Notes under the pieces: model-generated | What the model was told of the DNA's origin: nothing | Database searches by the model: none | What the model saw: the letters and a program-made list of their open reading frames with translations, nothing else | Position numbers and translations under genes: made by a program | Part shown: positions 1 to 13,400 of the stretch, in pieces | Position numbering within the stretch: position 1 is the stretch's first letter | Layout: each line of letters opens with the position of its first letter | Source: Chamaea fasciata | Lineage: Eukaryota > Chordata > Aves > Passeriformes > Sylviidae | Direction: 5' to 3' | DNA length: 64,000 nucleotides | NCBI GenBank assembly: GCA_029207755.1 | Contig: JARCOQ010000014.1 | Coordinates: 19,445,410 to 19,509,409 of the forward strand

Positions 1-2945
1 AAGGGGGGTCAGGAACTTTTGTGGGCGGCACAGGGGCTGTGGTTGCACAGATAAAAGCGGAGTGTTTTCCCTCGATGCTCCCTGCAGGTTCTGCAGAATC
101 TCTTCCACTCTCTCTGCCTGACGTGGGCAAACCAGACCCAGCCAGATTCTTCCCTGCCTTTGTTTATTTTTAGCGCCCGTGGCTGATGTTTCAGCCTGCT
201 GTTAGGAGGCTCCAAGGAGTTTGGTTTGTCAGCCAGTGGCCCGCGCTGGAGGAACATTCTCCCCCCTTTGAAAGCAGCGAGGGGGGAGCTGGGCCAGGGG
301 CTGGTGTTCCGTGGCCGGGAGGCTGCTGAGGCCAGGCTCCAGCCCCAAATCCCAGCCTGGGACATGTGGGCTTGGCCCCGTGCAGGGGGAATGATTGCTG
401 ATTTATGGCTTTCAGAGGAACGGAGCTTTCCCGCATCCGCAGCGCTCTTGGCCCTCTGCTCTTAACCTTCACTTGGCAACCAAGGATTTCCTGCTTGTGA
501 TGAGCCTGGGCTGCTGCTGCGAGCTGTGCTGGGGGAGACGGAGCAGCTGGAGGCTCCTCTGGTGGGGTTTGGGTCTCTTGGCTCCCCCCGAAGGAGCAGC
601 TCTTCCTGGGGAGCAGCACAGGGCCCGGCAGGCGTCTGTCACCGCCTGTGACACCCCGGGGCCAGCACGGACAGGAGCTGTTTGTTGGGATGTTGGCGGG
701 ACAAAGGGAGGCAGGGAGCCAGGAAACAGGACCCTGCTGACCTGGGGTTGCTGGAACAGAGCTCACGTTGGGAAAAGCCACGCTCTGGGACGATGGCTGT
801 TATTATTTTACACAAGATCATTATTATTATTATTATTATTTGACAAGCGCTGCCCAGTGTTGGAGAATCTGAAAGTGATTCCCGGCAGCAGCACGGCCCC
901 AGCACTGCAGCCAGCACTGGGGCTTCACTCAGGGACACGAGGGCACTCTGGGACAGGTCCTGTCCCTGCTGTGGCAGCAGTGTCCCCAGGGGAGGTGTCC
1001 CCTCGCTCAGGCCAGTGTAGGATGCTGGCACAGGGTGTTTTGGTGCTCTGGTGGTGGAGGGTCTTTGCTCTGCATCAGGCAACCAGATTTTCAGCCTCTT
1101 TCCACAGGGCTGGAGCTCTGTTTCCATCATCCTCCTCTTGCCAGGGCCTGGGGCCTGCTGCCCTTCCCCTGCCCGTGCCACTCCCCTGCCAGCCCCACCG
1201 GCTCCGTGCCTCTGCAGCTGATTCCTCTCAAACTCTGCCTCTGTTTCTGTTCAAGTCTCTCCTGGCTTTTTTTGGGCCCTTCCTCCAGTTCTCTGGGAGC
1301 TTTTTGGAATTTTAATCTCGCTCGCAAATGTATCTGCAGATCCTCTCAGGCTGCTCACAGCTGGGGATTTAATCATTGTTCCATCCACTCCATCCTCCAG
1401 CTTGTTAAGGAGCGGGCTGGAACAGGCAGAGCAGTGCAGGCCCCTGCGTCTTTCCCCGTGGACTGGGATTTACTGCAGATCCCTGGAAGCCAGAGGGAAA
1501 CTCAGGCCAATTTCTCCCTGCCCAATTGGAGATGTGTTTTGGCCAGTTGAACAGACTGTAGTTGAAGGACTGTAAAATATTTAACAACGAAATGGATTCT
1601 GGAAAAGCTGGGAAGTTGAAGCAGATCCCAGTCACCCCCAGAGTGGCTGGAGAGCGCTCTGTGAGCTGGGGCAGGACAGGGAGCTGGCAGGGACAGGCAG
1701 CTCAGAGGGACAGGAGGCTGGGGACAGTGGGGGGGGACGTGTGGGCCCAAACAGGCAGAGGGTGAAGGGTCCAGAGCAGCACGAGTGTCACACCTGGGCT
1801 CATCCAGGATGAACTGGACTTTTCCCGGTTAAGGACACCATTCCTTCCGTTTGTAGAGACAACACTCCAAGTGTGCAGAATGGGATGAGCCTTAAGGCTC
1901 CTTCCAACGCAAACCATTCCAGGATTCTGTGGAAATACGTGTGGCAGTGCCCTGCAGGGTGTGCCTGGCACAGGCTGCCCCAGGGCCCCGTGTCCAGCCG
2001 CCCAACCCACGCCCCCATCGCCCACAGCCAGGCTGCCCTTCCCGCTGGGCTGGGAGCGGCAGGATGCTCCTGCAGCCGGGAATTTGGACAGGGGCACTTT
2101 GGAGCCCCTGGGCTGCTGCAAGTAACCCATTTCCTGGGTTTTCCACAGGTGTATTCCAGTGAGGATATCCATGGGAGTTCAGGGGGCTGTCTCCAGCCCA
2201 GGGAGCTGTTTGCAGGTGTCCGGTGGGGACCAGTGGGTGGGATGGGAGAGGGAGGGCGGGGTGCTGGCTCTGCTGGGCATCACCCCGCGGCACTGCCGGC
2301 ACCCCAGAGCGGCTCTCCGGCCTCCAGCCCCTGTTTCCGTGCTGCTGCCGGTTTGGGTCGGAGCGGAATCTCATTTCGGGTTAATTCAGAGCCGCTCCCA
2401 ATCGCAGCAAGGCCGGGTCATCTGCTCGGCCGCGGCAGCCTTGCCAGAGGCTTGGCCGGGCTGGGAGCGAGTTTGTTTAAATCGACACCGAGCGCTGAAC
2501 TGGTGACAATTCCGTGAGTGTTTGGGAAGGATCGGAGCGCAGGGAGGCACCGCCCGCCTTGGCTGCTCCGCTCCCACCCCTGCTCCAAAGAAAAGCCCTG
2601 TGCCGCCTGCCCGGAGCGCGTCTGTGGTGGCAGCGTGGGCGACAGCACGTCTGATGATCTCCTTTATTCCTGTGAGCAGGGTCTGCACGGACCTTCCCGG
2701 AGGTTGTGGGTCCATTCGGGACATTTGTGGTTGTTGCCCCTTCACCTTCCCCGTGTCCTGCCACCCCGGGGGGGACATGGGGGGATCACTCTGGGGGGTA
2801 CCCAGAGGTGCCCACCCACACCGGAGCAGCTCGGGGATTGCAGAGAGAATCGGGAAATGCCGACTGCTCCTCACCCGGGCACACTGAGCAGCTGCCGGAG
2901 GTGTTGGATCCCCGGGGTGACACCGCCGTGACCTGTCTCTTTCAG
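1..2945 (+). other. ADAMTS7 intron upstream of the first visible exon
   Basis: No exon with ADAMTS similarity was found here. The stretch holds a short ATT microsatellite near 820-840, a CR1 3' end near 1885-1935, and otherwise unique GC-rich sequence. It ends in the acceptor tctctttcag at 2936-2945. The preceding catalytic-domain exon must lie left of the window. Confidence 0.75.
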
Positions 2946-4458
2946 CCGGGGCTGGGGGCTGTGCCTGGATGACCCCCCGGCCCGGGAGGTGCTGGACTTC
3001 CCCCTGGTGCCCCCGGGTGTCCTGTACGACGTGGGCCACCAGTGCCGGCTGCAGTACGGCCCCTACTCCACCTTCTGCGACGACATGGACGTAAGGGGGG
3101 TCCCTGGTGGGCGGCGGGCTCGGGGGGCACCGCGGGGGCTTTGGTGGGGCTGAGCTCACCCTGCCCGGGGATGGAGCTGATCTGTGCCCAGGGAGGGATC
3201 TGATCTGTGCCCAGGGACGGATCTGATCTGTGCCCAGGGGTGGATCTGATCTGTGCCCAGGGAGGGATCTGATCTGTGCCAGGGATGGAGCAGATCTGTG
3301 CCCAGGGAGGGATCTGATCTGTGCCCAGGGGTGGAGCAGATCTGTGCCCAGGGGTGGATCTGATCTGTGCCCAGGAGTGGATCTGATCTGTGCCCAGGGA
3401 TGGATCTGATCTGTGCCCAGGGGTGGATCTGCTCTGTGCCCAGGAGTGGATCTGATCTGTGCCCAGGGGTGGATCTGATCTGTGCCCAGGGATGGATCTG
3501 ATCTGTGCCCGGGGATGGATCTGATCTGTGCCCGGGGATGGAGCTGATCTGTGCCCAGGGAGGGATCTGATCTGTGCCCAGGGATGGATCTGATCTGTGC
3601 CCGGGGATGGATCTGATCTGTGCCCAGGGATGGATCTGATCTGTGCCCAGGGATGGATCTGATCTGTGCCCAGGGATGGAGCTGATCTGTGCCCAGGGGT
3701 GGATCTGATCTGTGTCCAGGGGTGGATCTGATCTGTGCCCAGGGAGGGATCTGCTCTGTGCCCAGGGGTGGATCTGATCTGTGCCCAGGGGTGGATCTGA
3801 TCTGTGCCCAGGGGTGGATCTGATCTGTGCCCAGGGATGGAGCTGATCTGTGCCCGGGGATGGATCTGATCTGTGCCCAGGGGTGGATCTGCTCTGTGCC
3901 CAGGGATGGATCTGATCTGTGCCCAGGGAGGGATCTGCTCTGTGCCCAGGGATGGATCTGCTCTGTGCCCAGGGATGGATCTGCTCTGTGCCCAGGGGTG
4001 GAGCTGATCTGTGCCCAGGGATGGAGCTGATCTGTGCCCAGGGAGGGATCTGATCTGTGCCCAGGGATGGATCTGCTCTGTGCCCAGGGAGGGATCTGAT
4101 CTGTGCCCAGGGATGGATCTGATCTGTGCCCAGGGAGGGATCTGCTCTGTGCCCAGGGGTGGATCTGATCTGTGCCCAGGGGTGGAGCTGATCTGTGCCC
4201 AGGGATGGAGCTGATCTGTGCCCAGGGAGGGATCTGATCTGTGCCCAGGGATGGATCTGCTCTGTGCCCAGGGAGGGATCTGATCTGTGCCCAGGGGTGG
4301 ATCTGATCTCTGCTGGAGGGACGGATCTGTGCTGGGCAGGAACCATGTCCCTCTGTGTCCCACAGAGTGTCTGCAGCACGCTGTGGTGCACGGTGGGGAA
4401 CACGTGTCACTCCAAGCTGGACGCGGCCGTGGACGGCACGGCGTGTGGGGACAGCAAG
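2946..4458 (+). CDS. ADAMTS7: ADAMTS7 exons: catalytic C-terminus and disintegrin-like domain
   Basis: Exon 2946-3090 begins with one base completing a codon, then reads [11 protein letters not shown] and ends CDDMD. Exon 4366-4458 is exactly 31 codons and includes [18 protein letters not shown]. The cysteines are those of the ADAMTS disintegrin-like fold, which has no integrin-binding RGD. The intron between them (3091-4365) is almost entirely a 23-bp minisatellite. Confidence 0.93.
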
Positions 4459-7400
4459 GTAACAGGGGACACCCCTCCATGGCCTTGGGCCCCCTGCTCC
4501 TGCACTCACAGGGGCTGTGCAGGGCCCAGTGCAGGGCTGGGCTCATCCCACTGCCCTCGCTCTGCCCAAACCCCCCTGGCCCAGCAGGGACCGCCCTCAG
4601 GGAACGGGACTCACTTGGGGTCACTGGAATCACCTGGGAAGGCGAAACCCACCGTTAATGACCACGGAGAGCACAAGGCTCGTGGACTCTCCTCCCTGGG
4701 ATCTTCCCCACTGCTGGGGAGGCGCCTCTGAGCTGTCACTGGGCTGTGAATCCCTTTGCTGAGGGGTCTCCGTGGGGCTCCGGGTTTGTTGTCTCCCCCA
4801 AATCCTCAAGCAGCCCGACAACACCTCTGAGTTTCCCGTTGCTTGAGGCAGAGCCCAGCTGGCCCCGGGCACCTCCATGCAATCCAAGCCGGGATTCCCA
4901 CGGGACAATCCATGTGCTGGGCCCGTCCTTAACCCTGTGTCCCCTCTTCCTGCCTGTCCCCACAGTGGTGCTTCAACGGCGAGTGCGTTCCCGTGGGATT
5001 CCGGCCGCAGCCCATCGACGGCGCCTGGGGCTCCTGGAGCTCCTGGGCCTCCTGCTCCCGCAGCTGTGGTGCAGGAGTGCAGAGTGCTGAGAGGCACTGC
5101 AGCCACCCCACGTAAGCCAGCCCTGTCCCCTGGACTGCCCAGGACACCAGGCAGGAGTCACACAGTGCTGGGAGGGTTTGGGTTTGGGTGGGAAGGGTCC
5201 TTGTTCCGTCCCCTGGACTGCCCAGGACACCAGGCAGGAGTCACACAGTGCTGGGAGCGTTTGGGTTTGGGTGGGAAGGGTCCTTGTTCCATCCCCTGGA
5301 CTGCCCAGGACACCAGGCAGGAGTCACACAGTGCTGGGAGGGTTTGGGTTTGGGTGGGAAGGGTCCTTGTTCCGTCCCCTGGACTGCCCAGGACACCAGG
5401 CAGGAGTCACACAGTGCTGGGAGCGTTTGGGTTTGGCTTGGAAGGGTCCTTGTTCCATCCCCTGGACTGCCCAGGACACCAGGCAGGAGTCACACAGTGC
5501 TGGGAGGGTTTGGGTTTGGCTTGGAAGGGTCCTTGTTCCATCCCCTGGACTGCCCAGGACACCAGGCAGGAGTCACACAGTGCTGGGAGCGTTTGGGTTT
5601 GGCTTGGAAGGGTCCTTGTTCCGTCCCCTGCGCTGGCAGTGCTGCAGTGTGACACAAACAAGGGGCAGAGACTCCACGCTCGGAGATGTAAAACATCTCC
5701 CGTGTCCTTTAGTGACAGACGGGCAAACCAGGCATTCTTGGAGCCTGATTCAGAGTTGTTTTGAAAAATCCTGCTGCGCTTTATCGCCCTGCTGCATTCC
5801 ATGGGCCAGCGCTGGCTCCTGCCTGGAAATGTCCAGGCACTGCTGGAGGAGCTGCCATCTCCAGCCTGGGATTTCTGGACTGACCCATCTGCTCCCCAGA
5901 TGTCCCCATGGTCTCCAAATCACTGTTGCACTGGATTCAGCCAACCCCCCGGCTTGCCCTGGTGTCAGAGCACCCTGGGATGGGGAGGAAAAGGCATTTG
6001 TAGGGATGTTCCAGGGTAGGGATGTTTTCCATGGCATGGGGAGCTCTGGCAGCCCCAGGAGTGAGCTCCTGACCCTTCCAGATGTGTTCTGCCCATCCTC
6101 TTCCTCGGGTGAGTTTGGTACATGCCGTTGGGCTCTTGAGGGAAGTGCTCTGTCATCTCAGTCCTGGGTCAGGACCTGGGTTGGTGTTTGGCATAAGCTC
6201 TGTGGCAGAGGTGCTCTGGTGGTTTATGGAGTGTTCCAAACACAGCTGTGGACAGGCAGGAGAGCAAACACTGGGAATTTCCCCGGGCAGTTGTTTGCTT
6301 TGGCCACCGGAGGTAAATATTCAGCTTTGCCCTTGGGATGAAGTGAGTAAATGTGTGCTGGGCATCCCGCCCCGCCCACAGCCATTCCTCAGGGCAGAGC
6401 ATGTAAACACAGCCCTAAAATAATCACTGGCTTCATTCTCCTCAGCAAAGTGTGCCCAGGAGAAGGAATTTTCATGAGGTCACTGACAAATGGCCGGGGA
6501 CAGTGGTGTGACCGAAGGGAAAGGCAGCGTGGCGGGAGATGGTGGCCGCGTTGTGAGGGTCTGCTGGCATCTGAGTAAAACATTCTTGATGCCTCTCAAG
6601 TCTGTCTGGCTTTAAAAAGTCCAGTGTCAGCTTTGCCATTCCCTGGGGCAGCAGAGGAGCGGAGTCAGGAGCTCTCCCTGGGTGGGATGGAGAGCGGGAC
6701 GGGCACCGGGCTGCACGGGGCTTGGAGCCGCCTGGTCTATGGAAGGTGTCCCTGTCCCCACGGCAGGGGCTGGAACAGGGATGGACTTTAATGTCCCTCC
6801 CGACCCAAACCATCGCACAGCTCTGTGATTCTGAGCTCTCAGCCCCTGGGTGACCCCCGTTTCCCCCCCACAGGCCCAAGTACGGGGGCCGGTACTGCCT
6901 GGGGGAGCGGAAGCGGTTCCGGATCTGCAACGTGCGGCGCTGTCCCCCGGACAGGCCCTCCTTCCGCCAGCTCCAGTGCAGCCAGTTCAACCCCATGCTC
7001 TACAAGGGGAAGCTCTACAAGTGGACCCCAGTGCCCAACAACCGTGAGTGGAGGGCAGAGAGCTGCGAGCTGGGCACGCCGGGACACGGCCCCGCAGGGT
7101 GCCTCGCGGCCCCTTCGTGCTGTGTTTTACATGAACCCTGGCTGGGCTCGCAGGGTTGGTTTGTGTTTTGGGAGCCGGGGCTGAGGCTGTGCCTGCTCCC
7201 CAGTGAACCCCTGCGAGCTGCACTGCCGGCCCGAGCACGAGTACTTTGCGGAGAAGCTGCGGGACGCGGTGGTGGACGGGACGCCCTGCTACGACAGCGA
7301 CGGCAGCCGCGACGTCTGCATCAACGGCATCTGCAAGGTGGGGACACGGGGACACCTGGGGCAGGACCCGCCCCTGGGTGCTCAGCGGCCCCTCCCTCTC

Positions 7401-10400
7401 GTGCTGAGCTCGTGCTTTTTGCCAGTCCGCACTCGGAGAGCTTTCCTGGTTCCCATGGGGTGAGTGGCACGGGCTGTGTCAGCCTCTGGCTGGCCTCGAG
7501 GAGCCAGAGCACAGCCCAGGCCAGGATGGACGGGGCTTGGAGCAGCCTGGTCCCCGGAAAGGGGTCCCTGTCCATGGCAGGGGGCTGGAACTGGGTCATC
7601 TTTAACCTCCCTTCCAACCCGAGCCATCCCAGGATCCTGTGAGTCCCTTGGGGACGATGCAGTCGATGGTGTCAGTGACTGGGAGCGATGCAGTCGGTGC
7701 TGTCAGTGACTGGGAGCGATGCAGTCCATGCTGTCAGTGACTGGGAGCGATGCAGTCGGTGCTGTCAGTGACTGGGAGCGATGCAGTCGGTGCTGTCGGT
7801 GACTGGGAGCGATGCAGTCCATGCTGTCAGTGCCTGGGAGCGATGCAGTCCATGCTGTCGGTGACTGGGAGCGATGCAGTCCATGCTGTCAGTGACTGGG
7901 AGCGATGCGGTCGGTGCTGTCGGTGACTGGGAGCGATGCAGTCCATGCTGTCAGTGACTGGGAGCGATGCAGTCGGTGCTGTCAGTGACTGGGAGCGATG
8001 CGGTCAGTGCTGTGAGTGACTGGGAGCGATGCAGTCGGTGCTGTCGGTGACTGGGAGCGATGCGGTCGGTGCTGTCGGTGACTGGGAGCGATGCGGTCGG
8101 TGCTGTCGGTGACTGGGAGCGATGCAGTCGGTGCTGTGAGTGACTGGGAGCGATGCAGTCGGTGCTGTCAGTGACTGGGAGCGATGCGGTCGGTGCTGTC
8201 AGTGACTGGGAGCGATGCGGTCGGTGCTGTGAGTGACTGGGAGCGATGCAGTCCATGCTGTCAGTGACTGGGAGCGATGCAGTCGGTGCTGTCAGTGACT
8301 GGGAGCGATGCAGTCGGTGCTGTCGGTGACTGGGAGCGATGCAGTTGGTGCTGTCAGTGACTGGGAGCGATGCAGTCGGTGCTGTCGGTGACTGGGAGCG
8401 ATGCCGTCGGTGCTGTCAGTGACTGGGAGCGATGCGGTCGGTGCTGTCAGTGACTGGGAGCGATGCGGTCGGTGCTGTCGGTGACTGGGAGCGATGCAGT
8501 CGGTGCTGTCGGTGACTGGGAGCGATGCCGTCGGTGCTGTCGGTGACTGGGAGCGATGCAGTCCATGCTGTCAGTGACTGGGAGCGATGCAGTCCATGCT
8601 GTCAGTGCCTGGGAGCGATGCAGTCGGTGCTGTCGGTGACTGGGAGCGATGCGGTCGGTGCTGTCAGTGACTGGGAGCGATGCAGTCGGTGCTGTCGGTG
8701 ACTGGGAGCGATGCAGTCGGTGCTGTCAGTGACTGGGAGCGATGCAGTCGGTGCTGTCAGTGACTGGGAGCGATGCTGTCCATGCTGTCAGTGACTGGGA
8801 GCGATGCAGTCGGTGCTGTCAGTGCCTGGGAGCGATGCGGTCGGTGCTGTCAGTGACTGGGAGCGATGCAGGTGGTGCTGTCAGTGACTGGGAGCGATGC
8901 GGTCGGTGCTGTCAGTGACTGGGAGCGATGCGGTCGGTGCTGTCAGTGACTGGGAGCGATGCAGGTGGTGCTGTCAGTGACTGGGAGCGATGCGGTCGGT
9001 GCTGTCGGTGACTGGGAGCGATGCAGTCCATGCTGTCAGTGACTGGGAGCGATGCGGTCGGTGCTGTCGGTGACTGGGAGCGATGCAGTCCATGCTGTCA
9101 GTGACTGGGAGCGATGCAGGTGGTGCTGTCAGTGACTGGGAGTGATGCAGTCGGTGCTGTCAGTGACTGGGAGCGATGCAGTCGGTGCTGTGAGTGACTG
9201 GGAGCGATGCAGTCGGTGCTGTCGGTGACTGGGAGCGATGCAGTCGGTGCTGTCAGTGACTGGGAGCGATGCAGTCGGTGCTGTCGGTGACTGGGAGCGA
9301 TGCAGTCGGTGCTGTTGGTGACTCGGAGCGATGCGGTCGGTGCTGTCAGTGACTGGGAGCGATGCAGTCGGTGCTGTCAGTGACTGGGAGCGATGCAGTC
9401 CATGCTGTCGGTGACTGGGAGCGATGCAGTCGGTGCTGTCAGTGACTGGGAGCGATGCAGTCCATGCTGTCGGTGACTGGGGGCGATGCAGTCGGTGCTG
9501 TCGGTGACTGGGAGCGATGCAGTCGGTGCTGTCAGTGACTGGGAGCGATGCAGTCGGTGCTGTCAGTGACTGGGAGCGATGCAGTCGGTGCTGTCAGTGA
9601 CTGGGAGCGATGCAGTCGGTGCTGTCAGTGACTGGGAGCGATGCAGTCGGTGCTGTCAGTGACTGGGAGCGATGCAGTCGGTGCTGTCAGTGACTGGGAG
9701 CGATGCAGTCGGTGCTGTGAGTGACTGGGAGCGATGCGGTCGGTGCTGTCGGTGACTGGGAGGTGCTGGTGCGGGGCTGGTGCGGGGCTGACGGGGCTCC
9801 CCTGTTGCAGAACGTGGGCTGTGACTACGAGATCGACTCGCACGCGGTGGAGGATCGCTGTGGGGTTTGCCACGGGGACGGCTCCACCTGCCACACGGTG
9901 CACAAGACCTTCGAGGACAGCGAGGGGCTGGGTAAGGGCACCTCCTGCTGTCCCCAGAGCACCGCTGGGCTGCTGCCACTGCCCCTTTGGAGGGGGAGTT
10001 TAATTCCAGCTTGTGGATTTTTTGGGGATGAGACGGCAGGGAACTCAGGTGGGCTCAGGGCAGCGTAGGGTGTGGTGCCCACTGGTGCCTTACAGAGGTG
10101 TAAGGATGGGCACAGTGCCGGCACCCAGGGGACACAAGGACAGAAATCATCTCTGCCTCCACCAAGACCGACACTCGCTTCCATTCCCAGGTTACGTTGA
10201 CATTGGGATTATCCCCGTGGGAGCCCGGGAGATCCGCATTGAGGAAGTGGCGGAGGCCGGGAATTTCCTGGCGCTGCGGAGCGAGGACCCCGAGAAGTAT
10301 TTCCTGAACGGTGGCTGGACCATCCAGTGGAACGGGGACTACAGGGTGGCAGGGACCACCTTCACCTACAAGAGGACGGGGAACTGGGAGAACCTCACCT

Positions 10401-13400
10401 CTCCGGGGCCCACCGTGGAGCCCGTGTGGATCCAGGTAGGATGGATCCTGCCCTCCTTGTGGGGCTGGGCTGCCGTGGTCCCTCACGGCCCCTCCCTGCG
10501 CGCAGGCCGTGGGCTCTGCACCTCCTCGGGGTGTGTTCTTCTGGGAGTGTTTCCAGCCCACACCACTTCCAGCAGCTCATCGCCCTTGCAGCATTCCACA
10601 AAATATTTACAGAGGAGAGGGAGCGTGAGGAGAAAGGGCCGTTTCCCGAGGCCTTTCCTGTATCTTACCATAGCCAGGGAAGGAGCCTCCGGTGCTTCTG
10701 GCTGGGCTGGACAGTCAGGAGTGAGGGAGCTGCCAAAGCTCTCGGGAGTCAATATCCCTGTGACCCTGAGGCCAAGCCTCCCTCTGGGGAAGCCAGTGGG
10801 AATCATCCCACAGATGCTGGCAGCGGGCTGAGCTCCCTCGTGGCGCCAGGTGTGGTGCAGAGGTGGTCATTGCCACGGAGCTGCGCCCCAGGCACCCCCA
10901 GGACCCCCTGCCCTGGCACTCCCCGGAGCATCCCGTCCTTTGCACAGGCTCACCCAGAGCTCAGCCACCCCGAGCAGCCAAAATCCGCTTCTGCCTCTCC
11001 TTGAGCAGCAGCTCGGGCCGGGATGTGAGCGGGATCCTGGCCCCGCTGCCGTTAATGGGAACGCTGGCGTGCTCAGCGCCCGCAGATCCCTGGCTGGGAT
11101 TCACAGGCTAATTAAAACCTTTGGACAACAACGTTTCCATGTTCATGGAGAGGTTTTGGAAAGGCGCCCCGGCCCCCGCCAAAGCTCCAAGAACAACAAA
11201 GCTTTGGCAATAATGGGAGTGCTTAGGCTAAGAAAAACAGGGATGAACTCGGGGCCCTGGCAAGCGCGGGTGCGGGAGGCGCTTTGAGCAGGGCTTGTGT
11301 CAACCACAGGAGCAGCAGGAGCCCCTTTGGAGCGGGAGGGAGTTTAGGAAATTCCACCCGTGGGCAGGGACACCCTCCCCAAACCGGCTACTCCGAGTCC
11401 CGTCCAGCTCTGCTGTGGAGCTGGGCACAGGCTCATGTCCTTCTGGCCCTGCTGGGCAGCTCCTTCTCTCCTGAGAACCCCTGGGGCTAATCCACTTCCC
11501 AGTGCCCTGCCCGGCCACCCCCTGCCTGTCCCCTGTGTCCCCCAGTCCCTGTTCACCCCCTGCCTGTCCCCCGTGTCCCCCAGTTCACCCCCTGCCTGTC
11601 CCCTGTGTCCCCCAGTTCACCACCCCCTGCCTGTCCCCTGTGTCCCCCAGTTCATCCCCTGCCTGTCCCCTGTGTCCCCCAGTTCACCACCCCCCGCCTG
11701 TCCCCTGTGTCCCCCAGTTCACCACCCCCCGCCTGTCCCCTGTGTCCCCCAGTTCATCCCCTGCCTGTCCCCCGTGTCCCCCAGTTCATCCCCTGCCTGT
11801 CCCCTGTGTCCCCCAGCTGCTGTTCACCCCCTGCCTGTCCCCTGTGTCCCCCAGTTCACCCCTGCCTGTCTCCCGTGTCCCCCAGTTCACCCCCTGCCTG
11901 TCCCCCGTGTCCCCCAGTTCACCCCCTGCCTGTCCCCCGTGTCCCCCAGTTCACCCCCTGCCTGTCCCCCGTGTCCCCCAGTTCACCCCCTGCCTGTCCC
12001 CCGTGTCCCCCAGTTCACCCCCTGCCTGTCCCCCGTGTCCCCCAGTTCACCCCTGCCTGTCCCCCGTGTCCCCCAGTTCACCCCCTGCCTGTCCCCCGTG
12101 TCCCCCAGTTCACCCCCTGCCTGTCCCCCGTGTCCCCCAGTTCACCCCCTGCCTGTCCCCTGTGTCCCCCAGTCCCTGTTCACCCCCTGCCTGTCCCCCG
12201 TGTCCCCCAGTTCACCCCTTGCCTGTCCCCTGTGTCCCCCAGTCCCTGTTCACCCCTGCCTGTCCCCCGTGTCCCCCAGTTCACCCCCTGCCTGTCCCCC
12301 GTGTCCCCCAGTTCACGCCCTGCCTGTCCCCCGTGTCCCCCAGTTCACCCCCTGCCTGTCCCCCGTGTCCCCCGGTTCACCCCCTGCCTGTCCCCCGTGT
12401 CCCCCAGTTCACCCCCTGCCTGTCCCCCGTGTCCCCCGGTTCACCCCCTGCCTGTCCCCCGTGTCCCCCCAGTTCACCCCCTGCCTGTCCCCTGTGTCCC
12501 CCAGTTCACCCCTGCCTGTCCCCTGTGTCCCCCAGTTCACCCCCTGCCTGTCCCCCGTGTCCCCCAGTTCACCCCCTGCCTGTCCCCCGTGTCCCCCAGT
12601 TCACCCCCTGCCTGTCCCCCGTGTCCCCCCAGTTCACCCCCTGCCTGTCCCCTGTGTCCCCCAGTTCACCCCTGCCTGTCCCCTGTGTCCCCCAGTTCAC
12701 CCCCTGCCTGTCCCCTGTGTCCCCCAGTTCACCCCCTGCCTGTCCCCCGTGTCCCCCAGTTCACCCCCTGCCTGTCCCCCGTGTCCCCCAGTTCACCCCT
12801 GCCTGTCCCCCGTGTCCCCCAGTTCACCCCTGCCTGTCCCCCGTGTCCCCCAGTTCACCCCCTGCCTGTCCCCCGTGTCCCCCAGTTCACCCCCTGCCTG
12901 TCCCCTGTGTCCCCCAGCTGCTGTTCCAGGAGACCAACCCCGGGGTGAGGTACCAGTACACGATCCAGCGCCCGGCCGACAGCGAGAACGAGATCGAGCA
13001 GCCCGAGTTCCTGTGGCGCTTTGGCTCCTGGACCACCTGCACGGCCACCTGCGGGACAGGTGAGCGCAGCCCCGCGGGACGCCCGCTCCCAGCACCGCAG
13101 CATCCCTGGGGAGCCTTGGAGATTCCCGAGTCTTGCGTTTCGCGAGGTGTGAGGGGAAGAAGAAAGGGACAGCTGCCCAGGTCACGGGTGTCCCCGTGGG
13201 GGCTTTATCAGTGCTTTGCTCCGGGCTCGGTGTCCTGACAGAAGAGCTTTAGAGAAATCAGGGAATGTGGAAGGGCCGCTCTCCTGCGCGGCTGGGCCTC
13301 TCCACGCGGGGAGAATACCCAGGGTTTTACAGACAGCGCCGGCGTCCCGCGGTGTCCGTGTGTGGACATCTGCTTCCCCCCATCCTGCCCCACGGCACCC

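Noticed and set aside
2386..4633. Long minus-strand open frames (up to 707 codons) of [18 protein letters not shown] repeats
   Set aside because: They are translations of the 23-bp minisatellite, open in all three minus frames because the unit lacks stops. No start context, no conserved domain, and they lie inside an ADAMTS7 intron.
7643..9768. Possible CRISPR array
   Set aside because: Head-to-tail units without unique spacers in a vertebrate intron; this is a minisatellite.
11360..13238. Plus-strand open frames of 450-580 codons rich in [14 protein letters not shown]
   Set aside because: Product of the 32-bp acceptor-like array; open in several frames at once, which real coding sequence is not.
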